A stretch of DNA of 64,000 bases from GCA-003244245 sp052390115 (GCA_052390115.1 JBQTHE010000052.1:1-64000); one strand, 5' to 3'; shown: positions 1 through 8,560, numbered from the stretch's first letter. The notes: a model not told the origin generated them from the letters alone. Translations and numbers: made by a program.

Positions 1-108
1 GGGTTTGGGTTTTTGTGTGTTGGGGGCCGTTTTTTGTGTTCCCCCGCGGGGGGGGGCCTTTTTGCGGGGGGTGTTTACCCTCTTTCCGGCCTCACACCCC
101 CGCTCGGC
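1..108. other. Low-complexity contig edge
   Basis: The first ~100 bases are dominated by G, T and C homopolymer runs (GGGTTT, TTTTT, a run of nine G at about 48-56). They do not resemble the flanking coding DNA. This looks like low-quality sequence at a contig end, so any reading frame through it should be ignored. Confidence 0.6.
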
Positions 109-408
109 TCAGCTGACCGGAACCTCGAGCTGGTAGAGGCCTGGACCGTTGGCGGTCACCGCGGTCTGGCCGTTGCCGGACCGGTGCAGTGCCCGGACGG
201 TCCAGCTCCCCGGGCCGGCGAAGAACCGGAAAGCCCCGGAGGCCGACGACACCACCTCGGCGGTGAACTCCCCGGTGCCGTCGAGCAGCCGAACGAATGC
301 GCCCTCAGCGGGTTCACCGCCCGCCCGCACCGTGCCGACCAGCACGGTGTGCTTGCTCAGATCCGTCCCCGGCGGCAGATCCTGGCCCTGATCCGGTGCT
401 GCGCACAT
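109..408 (-). CDS. SseC-like DUF1416 protein
   Basis: This 99-aa protein begins MCAAPDQGQ. Its central AFVRLLDGTGEFTAEVV and FRFFAGPGSWTVRAL stretches match the DUF1416 family, known from mycobacteria as SseC beside the thiosulfate sulfurtransferase CysA. A small beta-sandwich is expected and no catalytic residues are evident. The start lies 6 nt after the stop of the sulfurtransferase gene on the same strand, so the two are almost certainly cotranscribed. A role in sulfur transfer is inferred only from this conserved pairing. Length is normal for the family and the gene looks intact, although it ends near the contig edge. Confidence 0.85.
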   Translation of the reverse strand: MCAAPDQGQDLPPGTDLSKHTVLVGTVRAGGEPAEGAFVRLLDGTGEFTAEVVSSASGAFRFFAGPGSWTVRALHRSGNGQTAVTANGPGLYQLEVPVS

Positions 409-414
409 GACGGC

Positions 415-1248
415 TCAGCTACCCAGCTCGATCGGCGCGCCGACCAGCGAGCCGTACTCGGTCCACGAGCCGTCGTAGTTCTTGACGTCGGACTGACCCA
501 GCAGCTCGTGCAGCACGAACCAGGTGTGGCTGGAGCGCTCGCCGATCCGGCAGTAGGCGATGGTCGAGCGACTCTCGTCCAGCCCGGCCGCCCCGTAGAG
601 CGCCCGCAGCTCGTCGTCGGACTTGAAGGTGCCGTCCTCATTGGCGGCCTTGGACCACGGCACGTTCAGCGCGGTGGGGATGTGCCCCGGACGTTGCGCA
701 GCCTCCTGCGGCAGGTGCGCCGGCGCCAGGATCTTGCCGGAGAACTCGTCCGGCGAGCGGACGTCGACGAGGTTCTTGGTGCCGATCGCGTCGACCGTCT
801 CCTGGCGGAACGCCCGGATCGTGGTGTCTTGGTCCTGCGCGGTGTAGCTGGTGGCCTGCCGGCTGACCTCGTCGGTGGTCAGGGTACGACCGTCGAGCTC
901 CCACTTCTTGCGCCCGCCGTCGAGCAGCCTGACGTCACGGTGACCGTAGAGCTTGAAGTACCAGTAGGCGTAGGCGGCGAACCAGTTGTTGTTGCCGCCG
1001 TAGAGCACCACGGTGTCGTCGTTGCTGATGCCCTTGTTGGACAGCAGCTTCTCGAAGCTGCCCCGATCCACGAAGTCGCGGATCACCGGATCCTGCAGCT
1101 CGGTCTTCCAGTTGATCTTCACCGCCCCGGGGATGTGCCCGGCGTCGTAGGCGGTAGTGTCCTCGTCGACCTCGACGAAGACGATCCCATCGGTGTCCAG
1201 GTTCTGCTCTGCCCAGTCGGCCGTGACCAGGACGTTCTCGCGGCTCAT
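415..1248 (-). CDS. cysA: Thiosulfate sulfurtransferase (CysA/SseA type)
   Basis: A 277-aa rhodanese that transfers sulfane sulfur from thiosulfate to cyanide or thiol acceptors in the cytoplasm. Two rhodanese domains are visible. The inactive N-terminal one runs from VLVTADWAEQNL through YGGNNNWFAAYAYW. The C-terminal catalytic one contains LVDVRSPDEF and the active loop YCRIGERSSHTWF with the catalytic Cys. The length equals that of mycobacterial CysA2. The ATG at 1248 is preceded by GAGGAG. It overlaps the stop of the upstream DUF4395 gene by 4 nt (ATGA), so translation is probably coupled. Longer upstream extensions of this frame lack family similarity and were not used. Confidence 0.95.
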   Translation of the reverse strand: MSRENVLVTADWAEQNLDTDGIVFVEVDEDTTAYDAGHIPGAVKINWKTELQDPVIRDFVDRGSFEKLLSNKGISNDDTVVLYGGNNNWFAAYAYWYFKLYGHRDVRLLDGGRKKWELDGRTLTTDEVSRQATSYTAQDQDTTIRAFRQETVDAIGTKNLVDVRSPDEFSGKILAPAHLPQEAAQRPGHIPTALNVPWSKAANEDGTFKSDDELRALYGAAGLDESRSTIAYCRIGERSSHTWFVLHELLGQSDVKNYDGSWTEYGSLVGAPIELGS

Positions 1249-1754
1249 GCGACAGCTCCTCGCTCGGTGTTTGCATCGTTCACAGTGGATTGTTCGGGGC
1301 ATTGTTCGGGGGATGTCTGCCGGCCGCGTAGTGGCACCGGCAGCCGGAGGTAGATCTGGTGACCCAGGCACAAGCCGAACGCGGCGTTGAGGAAGGCCGC
1401 GCCCAGTGCCAGGGCCGTGGCGGTGACGCCCAGTGCGGTGAGTCCGGTGGCGTACCCAATGGTGCCGATCACGGCTAAGACGAGCCCTACACCTTGGGCG
1501 AATCGGACCGGTGCGGGGTCTTCCTGCCCAGTGGGCGGTCCGAGCTGGGGTGCCACGAAGGTGCGGTAGGCCAAGCCGTAGGGATGCAGCTGCAGGCCGG
1601 CGAACGCACCGAGCGCGAATACCAACGCCTGGGCGGCAAGTAACAAGGCACTGCCTGTGACCAGCACGATGACGAGCACCGCGGTGGTCACCCAGGCCGC
1701 GAACCTGCGACCTCGGGGATCGACAGGAGGATCGGTAGGGCTGGGTTGGGTCAA
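1245..1754 (-). CDS. DUF4395 membrane protein
   Basis: A 169-aa integral membrane protein with about four hydrophobic segments: AAWVTTAVLVIVLVTGSALLL, AAQALVFALGAFAG, VGLVLAVIGTIGYATGLTALG and TATALALGAAFLNAAFGLCLG. The LNAAFGLCLGHQIYLRL stretch is typical of DUF4395, a family often found beside sulfurtransferases and thioredoxin-like proteins in actinobacteria. Its function is unknown; a part in membrane-linked sulfur or redox chemistry is inferred from neighbours. It is the first gene of a three-gene operon with cysA and sseC, and its stop overlaps the cysA start. Confidence 0.8.
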   Translation of the reverse strand: MTQPSPTDPPVDPRGRRFAAWVTTAVLVIVLVTGSALLLAAQALVFALGAFAGLQLHPYGLAYRTFVAPQLGPPTGQEDPAPVRFAQGVGLVLAVIGTIGYATGLTALGVTATALALGAAFLNAAFGLCLGHQIYLRLPVPLRGRQTSPEQCPEQSTVNDANTERGAVA

Positions 1755-2089
1755 TGGATGCTCCTGACCGTGGGGGATGGGTGTCCAAAGGTCAGGGCGG
1801 CGGCCCGGCTGACTGCCTGCTGCACCCGCGATCGTGCGCGGGTCACCGCCCGGTCAGGGCATCCGACACAGGCTGCTGTGCAGACGGCAGAAGTCGACCG
1901 ATCGGCGCTTGGTAAGCAGCGAGTGCACGAAGCCGACACTACCGGAGACTCTCGATCTGCGGGACCGTCGTTCCACGAGCCGGACAAGCCGGACAAGCCG
2001 TGGGTGGTGAAAACAGTGCACATCGCTGTGAGAACAGTGCGCAGCGGCAATGGGGTCGACCAGGTCGGACGCTTCCTGCAGCTGCGGCA
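1755..2089. other. Intergenic region, no supported gene
   Basis: No convincing gene was found here. Short overlapping frames exist on both strands but none has a recognisable domain plus a good ribosome site. A 9-base unit GGACAAGCC is repeated in tandem near 1980-2000. The stretch runs into the broken acetyltransferase that follows. Confidence 0.4.
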
Positions 2090-2344
2090 CGCTCGACCGG
2101 TGGCCCGACGTGGCGAGCTGCTCGATCCGCTTGACCATCCAGCACTCCTCGCGCAGGAGCACGGCGCGCTGGTCGGAGTCCTCACCTACCTGCCGCTTCT
2201 ACCAGCGCCGCGGTTTCGAGCTGGTTGAGCTGCGAGACGCAGCGGTGGATTAGGTCGCGGGCCGGCTTGAAGCCGAGCATTCCGACGCGGGGTTACTACA
2301 ACCTGCCCATCCGCGACGAGCTGGAGCTCGTCCTGCGGCTCTGA
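2090..2344 (+). pseudogene. GNAT acetyltransferase remnant
   Basis: Three pieces of a GNAT N-acetyltransferase lie in order but in different frames. The first is LLAQEHGALVGVLTYL (the beta-strand leading to the acetyl-CoA site). The second is FYQRRGFELVELRDAAVD (the family's typical YxxxGF motif). The third is LKPSIPTRGYYNLPIRDELE, ending at the TGA at 2342-2344. The part that should lie between the first two pieces, carrying the acetyl-CoA pyrophosphate loop, is missing. In-frame stops and shifts separate the rest. The gene is therefore a decayed relic. Family assignment is by recognisable motifs; the substrate cannot be told. Confidence 0.7.
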
Positions 2345-2391
2345 CCTGCCCCACCGCCGCCGCGCGGCAAAGGGTCCGGTGGGCAGTGGCG

Positions 2392-2520
2392 GGCCGGATG
2401 TTGAGTGCACTCAGCCTCCCGAGCTCAACAACAGAGCTGTTCGGCCGGCTGTGGACAGCTCTGCTGTTGAGTTCGGGAACCGGAGGGCTCTTCGCTGGTC
2501 GAGATGTGCGGGACAGGGCT
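2392..2520 (+). repeat. Dispersed palindromic element, copy 1
   Basis: A ~129-bp element also present, inverted, at 58998-59126. It contains the perfect 12-bp palindrome TGAGTGCACTCA (2403-2412 plus flanks). It also has two 21-bp arms, 2420-2440 and 2455-2475, that pair with two mismatches around a 14-nt loop. The outer flank after the second arm (ending near GGGACAGGGCTTAG) is also conserved between copies, so the repeat unit is longer than the hairpin. There is no reading frame inside. It could be a MITE-like or REP-like element. Confidence 0.75.
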
Positions 2521-2616
2521 TAGCGGCTGGTCGGAATACTTCGGCGCCTGGGTGGTTGTATCAGGTGCCATTTGCAATTTCCACATCAGTAGTGGCGGCA
2601 CGAAGGACGGCGAGTC

Positions 2617-2949
2617 ATGAAGGGCGATCGGATCGAGATCGTGATAGACGCCGGCGGTTCCACTCGTACCTACCAGATCGAGGCCACCCGCGCTGGCCGG
2701 CGGGTCGAGACGACCCACGGCCGGGGCGTCGTCGAGGTCATCGAGGTCACCCGTACCGGCAGGCCGGTGCGCACCGCTCGCTTCATGGCCAGCCGGGTCC
2801 TGGCGCTGGTCGAGTATCCCGCCGAGGATCCCATCCTGCCGGACCGTGGCGCGGGCGCAGCAGACCCGCGGATGGCAGAAGGGGTGGCATCGAGCCGATC
2901 CCGGTCGGCGGTGACAATCCCTGCGGCCCGCGCCGCGGTGGAGGGGTAG
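2617..2949 (+). CDS. Hypothetical 110-aa protein
   Basis: A small soluble protein beginning MKGDRIEIVIDAGG. The first ~70 residues look like a compact beta-rich domain (IEIVIDAGGSTRTYQIEATRAG, then GVVEVIEVTRTGRPVRTARFM), followed by an Ala/Arg/Ser-rich tail. There is no known catalytic motif. An AAGGACGG sequence upstream of the ATG is a plausible ribosome site. It stands alone between a palindromic repeat and a convergent truncated rhodanese gene. The coding bias fits a real actinobacterial gene, but I do not recognise the family well enough to name it. Confidence 0.6.
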   Translation: MKGDRIEIVIDAGGSTRTYQIEATRAGRRVETTHGRGVVEVIEVTRTGRPVRTARFMASRVLALVEYPAEDPILPDRGAGAADPRMAEGVASSRSRSAVTIPAARAAVEG

Positions 2950-2958
2950 CCGACCACT

Positions 2959-3365
2959 TCAGCTGGCGGCGAGCCCGATCTTCACGGCGGTGGCGTACTC
3001 ATCGTCGATGAGCACGGTCTCGCGGCCGGCGCGGTCGAGGAGGCTGGCGGCGATGGAAGCGCGGAAGCCGCTGGCGCAGTGCACCCACAGCTGGGCCTCT
3101 GGAACCTCGTCGAGGCGTTCGAGCAGGAAGTGCAGCGGTACGTGGACCGATCCGGACACATGCCCGGCGGTCCGCTCGTCGTCGCGGCGCACGTCAAGTA
3201 CTACCGGCCCAGCACCGGACGTTGCCCCCTTGGCGCCACTCGCCCCCTGACCGCGCTGCGCGGCGAGGTCGGCGAAGGACGCCCGCTGGTAGGAGCGCAG
3301 GTCGTCCCCGGCCGCGAGCTCGCCGGGGGCGCCGACAGCGGCGCCGGCCGGGCGGTCGATGCAGC
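2959..3365 (-). pseudogene. C-terminal remnant of an MBL-rhodanese fusion
   Basis: The frame encodes only the last rhodanese domain of the longer metallo-beta-lactamase–rhodanese–rhodanese proteins. It starts at the inter-domain linker (IDRPAGAAVGAPGELAAGDDLRSY) and continues with VVLDVRRDDERTAGHVSGSVHVP and the active loop WVHCASGFRASIAASLLDRAG with its Cys. The metallo-hydrolase and first rhodanese domains that should precede the linker are absent; the DNA there is the promoter region of the divergent GntR gene. A start at 3414 (151 aa) is possible, so a standalone rhodanese cannot be excluded. Its place beside a TauE/SafE exporter suggests a former sulfide/persulfide detoxification locus. 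Confidence 0.65.
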
Positions 3366-3389
3366 ACCGCGGCGCTCCCTCATCCCTTG

Positions 3390-3418
3390 TTGATATGTGC
3401 GAATGACCGTACATTATG
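3390..3418 (+). promoter_or_regulatory. Putative promoter of the GntR–TauE operon
   Basis: TTGATA (3390-3395) and ATTATG (3413-3418) are separated by 17 nt, a good sigma-70 type arrangement, 46 nt upstream of the chosen GntR start. The surrounding DNA is notably more AT-rich than the genes on either side. Confidence 0.5.
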
Positions 3419-3463
3419 CAAGAACGGAGAAACCGGCAAGTGCGCCAGAGGGATGGTGTGAGC

Positions 3464-4273
3464 ATGGCGAGGGCCGCACGCGCGGAGCAGGTGTCCAGCG
3501 CAGGGCCTCGCGCGGTGGACCGCGCCAGCGCGCTGCCGTTATGGGCCCAGGTGCACATCGACCTACAGCGGCGACTGGACGCCGGCGAGTTCACCGACGT
3601 CTTCCCCGGCGAGCTGGCCCTGGTCGCCGAGTACGCCGTCAGCAGGCACACCGTGCGCGAGGCGCTGCGCCGGCTGCGCTCGGAAGGAATCGTCACCTCC
3701 GAGCGTGGCAGGTCTCCCCGGGTGACCGCGCCTGCGGCCATCGAGCAGCCCCTAGGCGTCCTCTACAGCCTGTTCGCTTCGGTCGAGGCGGCCGGGCAGA
3801 TCCAGCGCAGCGTCGTGCGCGCGCTGGACGTGCGCGCCGACGGGATCGCCGCCGCCCGCCTCGGGCTTGAGAAGTCCACGCCGCTGCTGTACCTGGAGCG
3901 GCTGCGCCTGGCCGGCGAGGCTCCCCTCGCCGTGGACCGGGTCTGGCTCCCGGCCTCGCTCGCAGAACCGCTACTCGAGGCTGACTTCACCCACACCGCC
4001 CTCTACGACGAGCTCGCACGCCGGTGCGGCGTCCGGCTCTCCAGAGGTCACGAGCACCTCCGCGCCGTGGTTCCCACCGCCGCGGAACGCGCCCTGCTGG
4101 GGATCGGCGCCGGCATTGCAGCCTTCGCCATCGACCGGCTCGCCTGCACAGGAGGGCGTCGCGCCGAGTGGCGGCTCACTCTCGTGCGCGGTGACCGGTT
4201 CACCGTCAGCGCCCAATTCTCCGCCCGCGACGGATACCGCCTCGACCGCGCCGGCCTCGATACCCGTAGATGA
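3464..4273 (+). CDS. GntR-family regulator (HutC/UTRA type)
   Basis: A 269-aa transcription factor. The N-terminal winged helix has the GntR signature PLWAQVHIDLQRRLDAGEF, then VAEYAVSRHTVREALRRLRSEGIVTSERGR. The C-terminal UTRA ligand-binding domain follows, with LEKSTPLLYLERLRLAGEAPLAVDRVWLP and VPTAAERALLGIGAG. UTRA domains bind small effectors that release the repressor from DNA; the effector here is unknown. The ATG at 3464 was chosen because the fold begins right after it; an earlier ATG at 3416 would add 16 unrelated residues. It overlaps the exporter gene by 4 nt (ATGA), so it probably autoregulates an operon controlling TauE/SafE. Confidence 0.85.
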   Translation: MARAARAEQVSSAGPRAVDRASALPLWAQVHIDLQRRLDAGEFTDVFPGELALVAEYAVSRHTVREALRRLRSEGIVTSERGRSPRVTAPAAIEQPLGVLYSLFASVEAAGQIQRSVVRALDVRADGIAAARLGLEKSTPLLYLERLRLAGEAPLAVDRVWLPASLAEPLLEADFTHTALYDELARRCGVRLSRGHEHLRAVVPTAAERALLGIGAGIAAFAIDRLACTGGRRAEWRLTLVRGDRFTVSAQFSARDGYRLDRAGLDTRR

Positions 4274-5175
4274 GCACCCTCACCGCAATCGGACTCGGCC
4301 TGCTCATTGGCACGGTCCTCGGCGCGCTGGGCGGCGCCGGGTCGATCCTCACTGTCCCGGCCCTGGTCTACCTACTCGGCCAGAGCGCCCAGGACGCCAC
4401 GACCAGCAGTCTCGTCATTGTCGGGCTCACCGCGCTGGTCGGCGTCGCCAGCCATGCCCGCTCCGGGCAGGTCCACTGGCGTACCGGCATCGCATTCGGG
4501 GTCATCGGAATCATCGCCGCCGTCGCCGGGACCGCACTGAACCGCCGCGTCGATGAACATGTCCTGCTCCTCGGCCTCTCGGCCGTCATGATCCTCACCG
4601 CTGGCGGAATGTTCATCCGGGCGCGCCGAGACTCCCCAGGCCACGACGACCATCCGGCTCCCGCCACCGCAACAGCTGCCGGCACCTCCGAGCGCGGGCC
4701 CGGCAGGGTGCCCCAGGAATCGAACTCCAGCGTGGCCGCAGCAACCACCCAACTCACTCGCCCCGCCACAGGCTGTGCGCAGCGGCGCCGACGCGGCCGG
4801 ATGGTGCTCGCCGTCAAGGTCGTGATCGCCGGACTCGCGGTGGGGTTCCTCACTGGTTTCTTTGGCGTCGGCGCTGGATTCGTCGTCGTCCCAGTCCTCG
4901 TCGTCGGCCTCGGCCTGCCCATGCCGGCGGCCGTAGGTACCTCGCTGGCCATCATGGCCATCAACTCCGCCGCATCGCTGGCCGCGCGTGCCGGACAGGC
5001 ACATTTCGACTGGGCACTGATCGTTCCCTTCACGATCGCCGCAATGGCCGGCTCACTGGCCGGAAAGGCCATCGCCGACCGGCTGCCCAACACCGCACTC
5101 AAGCGGGCCTTCGCCGTCCTGCTGATCGCGGTAGCGACGTACATCGCCGTCAACAGTGTGCTGTCACTCGGCTAG
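4270..5175 (+). CDS. TauE/SafE-family sulfite/anion exporter
   Basis: A 301-aa inner-membrane permease of the TauE/SafE family, made of two repeats of hydrophobic helices. The N-terminal repeat starts IGLGLLIGTVLGALGGAGSIL with the family's glycine-rich loop. The C-terminal repeat starts VGFLTGFFGVGAGFVVVPVLV and continues AVGTSLAIMAINSAASLAA. A Pro/Thr/Ala-rich hydrophilic linker of about 60 residues separates the halves. Members export sulfite, sulfoacetate or related organic anions, or import sulfur species. It is translationally coupled to the GntR regulator, and the nearby rhodanese remnant supports a sulfur role. The exact substrate is unproven. Confidence 0.85.
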   Translation: MSTLTAIGLGLLIGTVLGALGGAGSILTVPALVYLLGQSAQDATTSSLVIVGLTALVGVASHARSGQVHWRTGIAFGVIGIIAAVAGTALNRRVDEHVLLLGLSAVMILTAGGMFIRARRDSPGHDDHPAPATATAAGTSERGPGRVPQESNSSVAAATTQLTRPATGCAQRRRRGRMVLAVKVVIAGLAVGFLTGFFGVGAGFVVVPVLVVGLGLPMPAAVGTSLAIMAINSAASLAARAGQAHFDWALIVPFTIAAMAGSLAGKAIADRLPNTALKRAFAVLLIAVATYIAVNSVLSLG

Positions 5176-5316
5176 CCACCGCCCGACCCAGGTCAGCCCA
5201 CGCGGCTGACGAAAGATCGTCGAGCGGGCTCCTTCCCCAGGGTAATGTCCTGCGTGACGAGCGTGCTGGAGACGGGACGATCCGGATCCGGCCGCGGGCA
5301 CCAGGGGGGTGCATCA

Positions 5317-7515
5317 GTGAGCCGGTGGGTAGCGCGGGTCATCGTCGCGCTGCGGTTCGTCCTCGTCCCGTTGTGGGTTGGTGCCGCAGTGCTCGCTGTC
5401 TTGTACCTGCCGTCGCTGGGTGAGGGTCAGGGTGACGCGATCGGTACCGAGTTGATCCCTGCCGACGCTTCGGCGCTGGAAGCGGAGCTGCTGTCCAAGA
5501 CACAGTTCGGTGTCCCGTTCGTCGCCCGCACCGTCGTGGTCCGCCATCAGCCGGCCGGGTTGCCGCCCGGGGCGGTGGGCCAGGCGGTGCAGACAGCGCG
5601 TGACGTCCGGGACGGCCGGTTTTCCGACCTGCGCGGGCTCGCGGCGGTGATCCCGGTGCCCGACACCGCCTTGCAGCCGGGTTCGGTACCCACCACGATC
5701 CTGTACTTCCTGCACTTCTGGCCGGGTACCGGCGGCGGCGAGTCCGTCGAGGTCGCCCGCCGCTTCGCCGCCGAATACGTTGCGGCGGGGCCGGAGGAGT
5801 TCGTGGGCGTCACGGGTACCGTGCCGGCCACTGTCGCTCGCGAGACGGTGATCAAGGAGTGGGTGCCGGTCGTCACGCTGGCGACGATCGTGCTCATCAC
5901 GCTGGCGGTGGGTCTGTTCTACCGGTCGCCCATCGCGCCCCTGGTGACCCTGCTGACCGCGGGCATCTCGTTCGTCGTTGCCTCCGGAGTCCTGGGCTGG
6001 CTCGGCCAGGCGCGTGGCCTGGTGGTCCCACCCGAGGTGGAACCGGTCGTCGTTGCCCTGATGTTCGGTGTGGTGACCGACTACTCGATCTTCTTCCTGT
6101 CGCACCACCGCCGGCACCTCCGGGAGGGGCTGGCGGGGCCGGACGCGGCCCGGCGCGCGGCGTCGGAGGTCGCCGGCATCGTCGGAGTCGCCGGCCTCGT
6201 CGTGGCGGTGTCCACCGGCGCGCTGATCTTCGCCGAGCTCTCGTTCTTCCGGGTGTTCGGGCCCGCCCTGGCGGCGGCGGTGCTCGTCGGCGCGCTGGTG
6301 ACGATCACGTTCGTACCGTGCGCGCTCGCCCTGCTCGGACGCTTCGCCATGTGGCCGAGCATCCCGAGGCCCGGCCCGGAACTCACCGCCGAGGTCCGGG
6401 GTGGCACGGCGGAGTCGCGGACCATGCGGGCCCGGGTGGCGCGCTTCGCGGTCCGGCGCCCGCTGGGGACCGTCATCGCCTGCGTGCTGCTTCTCGGGGC
6501 GGCCGCGGTCGGGCTGGTCCGGTATGACGTGGGCAACCCGATCATCCAGTCTCTGCCCGCCGACGCCGGCCCGCAGCGGGCGTATGACGTCGCGGCCGCC
6601 GGCCTCACCGTCGACGGCATCGTCGCGCCGACGGTCGCGGTCGTGCGGGCGCCGGGCGCCGCGCTGGACGCCGGCAAGTTGCGGCAGCTGAAGCCCCTCC
6701 TGGCCGGCGTGCCCGGGGTAGCCCGCGTCTACGGGCTGGACGACGTGCCGCCCGGCTTTTCCGCGCAGGCCGAGGGTGCCTTCGTCGTCCCGGGCGGTGA
6801 CCTTGCGCGGTTCCTCGTCGTCTTCGAGGGTGATCCGCTCGACGGGCCGGCGGTGGACGCGCTGCGCACCCTGCAGGATCGCGCTCCGGCCCTGCTGCGC
6901 GAGGTCGGGTTGGACGGTGCGGAACTCCTGCTCGGCGGCGACACCGCGATCACCGTGAACCTCATCGACCGGACGATGCAGGATCTCGGGCGGGTGGCAC
7001 CGGTCGCGCTGATCGGCGCCTTCCTCGTCCTCGCCCTGTATCTGCGCTCGCTGGTCGCGCCGCTGTGCCTGGTCGCGGCGAGCGTGCTCGCGCTGCTCGC
7101 CGCGCTCGGTCTCAGCGCCATCGTCTCCGGGCCGTTGCTGAACCTGGCGGCGGTGGCCTTCTTCGTCCCGTTCGCTGTGTCGATCCTGCTGCTGGGCCTC
7201 GGCTCGGACTACAACGTCTTCCTCGCCGGCCGGATCTGGGACGAAGTGGACCGGCGCCCGCTGCGGGAGGCCGTGCGGACGGCTTCGACCCGGGCTGCCC
7301 GGTCCATCGCGACAGCCGGGGTGGTCCTCGCCGGCTCGTTCGCGCTGCTTGCTCTTGTACCGCTGACCACATTCCGCGCGATCGCGATCGTGATGGTGAT
7401 CGGTCTCGTGCTGGACGCCTTCCTCGTCCGGCAACTCCTGGTGCCGGCGCTGCTCGTCCTGCTCGGTAGCGGCGGCTGGCGGCCCGGGCGGCGCCACGGC
7501 ATCAAGTCGCAGTGA
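5317..7515 (+). CDS. MMPL/RND-family transporter
   Basis: About 732 aa, an RND-superfamily MMPL protein with two homologous halves. Each half has one N-terminal helix, a periplasmic domain and a bundle of about five helices. The N-terminal half contains EPVVVALMFGVVTDYSIFFLSHHRR and the C-terminal half LLGLGSDYNVFLAGRIWDE. The acidic GxxxDY-type motifs are the proton-relay signature of MmpL proteins. Mycobacterial homologues export lipids or siderophores by proton antiport; the substrate here is unknown. The GTG at 5317 follows a CAGGGGGG ribosome site, whereas the earlier ATG at 5245 has none. It stands as a monocistronic gene with a short gap on each side. Confidence 0.85.
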   Translation: MSRWVARVIVALRFVLVPLWVGAAVLAVLYLPSLGEGQGDAIGTELIPADASALEAELLSKTQFGVPFVARTVVVRHQPAGLPPGAVGQAVQTARDVRDGRFSDLRGLAAVIPVPDTALQPGSVPTTILYFLHFWPGTGGGESVEVARRFAAEYVAAGPEEFVGVTGTVPATVARETVIKEWVPVVTLATIVLITLAVGLFYRSPIAPLVTLLTAGISFVVASGVLGWLGQARGLVVPPEVEPVVVALMFGVVTDYSIFFLSHHRRHLREGLAGPDAARRAASEVAGIVGVAGLVVAVSTGALIFAELSFFRVFGPALAAAVLVGALVTITFVPCALALLGRFAMWPSIPRPGPELTAEVRGGTAESRTMRARVARFAVRRPLGTVIACVLLLGAAAVGLVRYDVGNPIIQSLPADAGPQRAYDVAAAGLTVDGIVAPTVAVVRAPGAALDAGKLRQLKPLLAGVPGVARVYGLDDVPPGFSAQAEGAFVVPGGDLARFLVVFEGDPLDGPAVDALRTLQDRAPALLREVGLDGAELLLGGDTAITVNLIDRTMQDLGRVAPVALIGAFLVLALYLRSLVAPLCLVAASVLALLAALGLSAIVSGPLLNLAAVAFFVPFAVSILLLGLGSDYNVFLAGRIWDEVDRRPLREAVRTASTRAARSIATAGVVLAGSFALLALVPLTTFRAIAIVMVIGLVLDAFLVRQLLVPALLVLLGSGGWRPGRRHGIKSQ

Positions 7516-7587
7516 CCACCCCGGAGGGCGCATTTGCAGCGCTCAGTGTCGCGTACCCGTCACATCGCTGGTTCAGCTTGGGCGCCT

Positions 7588-7593
7588 TAGAGT
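7588..7593 (+). promoter_or_regulatory. Putative leaderless -10 element of the CDF gene
   Basis: TAGAGT (matching TANNNT) ends 7 nt before the GTG start of the cation transporter. No ribosome site is present. This is the spacing expected for a leaderless transcript, common in actinobacteria. Confidence 0.45.
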
Positions 7594-7600
7594 TTCCCCC

Positions 7601-8560
7601 GTGGCTACTGAAGGCAGCATCAAGGCTGTCGTGACGGCGATGTTCGCCAATCTCGGCATCGCCGTGACCAAATTCGTCGCGTTCCTGTTGACCGCGTCGT
7701 CATCGATGCTCGCGGAGTCGGTCCACTCGCTGGCCGACACCAGCAATCAAGCGCTGCTGCTGCTCGGCGGCAAACGAGCCAAGCGCGCGGCGACACCCGA
7801 GCATCCCTTCGGCTATGGCCGCGAGCGATATGTTTACGCCTTCATCGTGTCGATCGTGCTGTTCAGCATCGGTGGCCTCTTCGCTTTGTACGAGGCGTGG
7901 CACAAGTGGTCTGACCCGCACCCGATCGACTCCTGGCAGTGGGTGCCCATCGCGGTCCTTGTGGTGGCACTGGCCATGGAGGCTTACGCGCTGCGGACTG
8001 CCGTCATCGAGTCGAACCGCGTCCGTGGGGACCGCTCCTGGAAGGAGTTCATCCGCACCGCCAAGGCCCCCGAGTTGCCCGTCATCCTGCTGGAGGATTG
8101 CGGTGCGCTCCTCGGCCTGGTGTTCGCACTGTTCGGCGTCTCGATGACGCTGCTGACCGGCGAGGGTCGCTGGGACGCCGCCGGCACCGCGATGATCGGC
8201 CTGCTGCTCGTCGTCATCGCCGCGATCCTCGCTGTGGAGATGAAGTCGTTGCTCATCGGCGAGGGCGCCAGCCGCGCGCACCAGCGCGCGATCCAGAAGG
8301 CGCTGCCGGGCGAGGGCGTGGAGTCGATCATCCATATGAGAACGCTGCACCTCGGTCCCGAGGAGCTGCTGGTCGCTGCCAAGATCGCGGTGAGCGCGGC
8401 GGCCACCGGCGAGGAGGTGGCGGAGGCCATCAATGCCGCCGAGCGCCGGGTGCGCTCCGCCGTCCCGATCGCCCGAGTCATCTACCTCGAACCGGACCTG
8501 CATCGGTCCGGCAAGGAGCGCAGCGAGCCCACCGCGGCGGGACGACCGAGCACCAGCTAG
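7601..8560 (+). CDS. Cation diffusion facilitator (CDF) transporter
   Basis: A 319-aa metal/proton antiporter of the CDF (cation efflux) family. Helices include VVTAMFANLGIAVTKFVAFLLT, YAFIVSIVLFSIGGLFALYEA and WVPIAVLVVALAMEAYALR, followed by a cytoplasmic C-terminal domain (about residues 210-300). The metal-site helix reads MLAESVHSLADTSNQALLLLG, retaining the His and Asp of the conserved HSxxD pattern. The HPFGYGRERYVYAF loop is typical of the Fe/Zn FieF-like and ZNT9-like branch. It probably expels Zn, Fe, Mn or Co; which metal cannot be told. The GTG start has no ribosome site and may be leaderless. Confidence 0.88.
   Translation: MATEGSIKAVVTAMFANLGIAVTKFVAFLLTASSSMLAESVHSLADTSNQALLLLGGKRAKRAATPEHPFGYGRERYVYAFIVSIVLFSIGGLFALYEAWHKWSDPHPIDSWQWVPIAVLVVALAMEAYALRTAVIESNRVRGDRSWKEFIRTAKAPELPVILLEDCGALLGLVFALFGVSMTLLTGEGRWDAAGTAMIGLLLVVIAAILAVEMKSLLIGEGASRAHQRAIQKALPGEGVESIIHMRTLHLGPEELLVAAKIAVSAAATGEEVAEAINAAERRVRSAVPIARVIYLEPDLHRSGKERSEPTAAGRPSTS

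Noticed and set aside
5314..7533. Long open frame opposite the MMPL gene
   Set aside because: Composition is Arg/Asp/Gln-rich as expected for an antisense frame of GC-rich coding DNA; it has no domain, and the MMPL protein on the other strand is clear.
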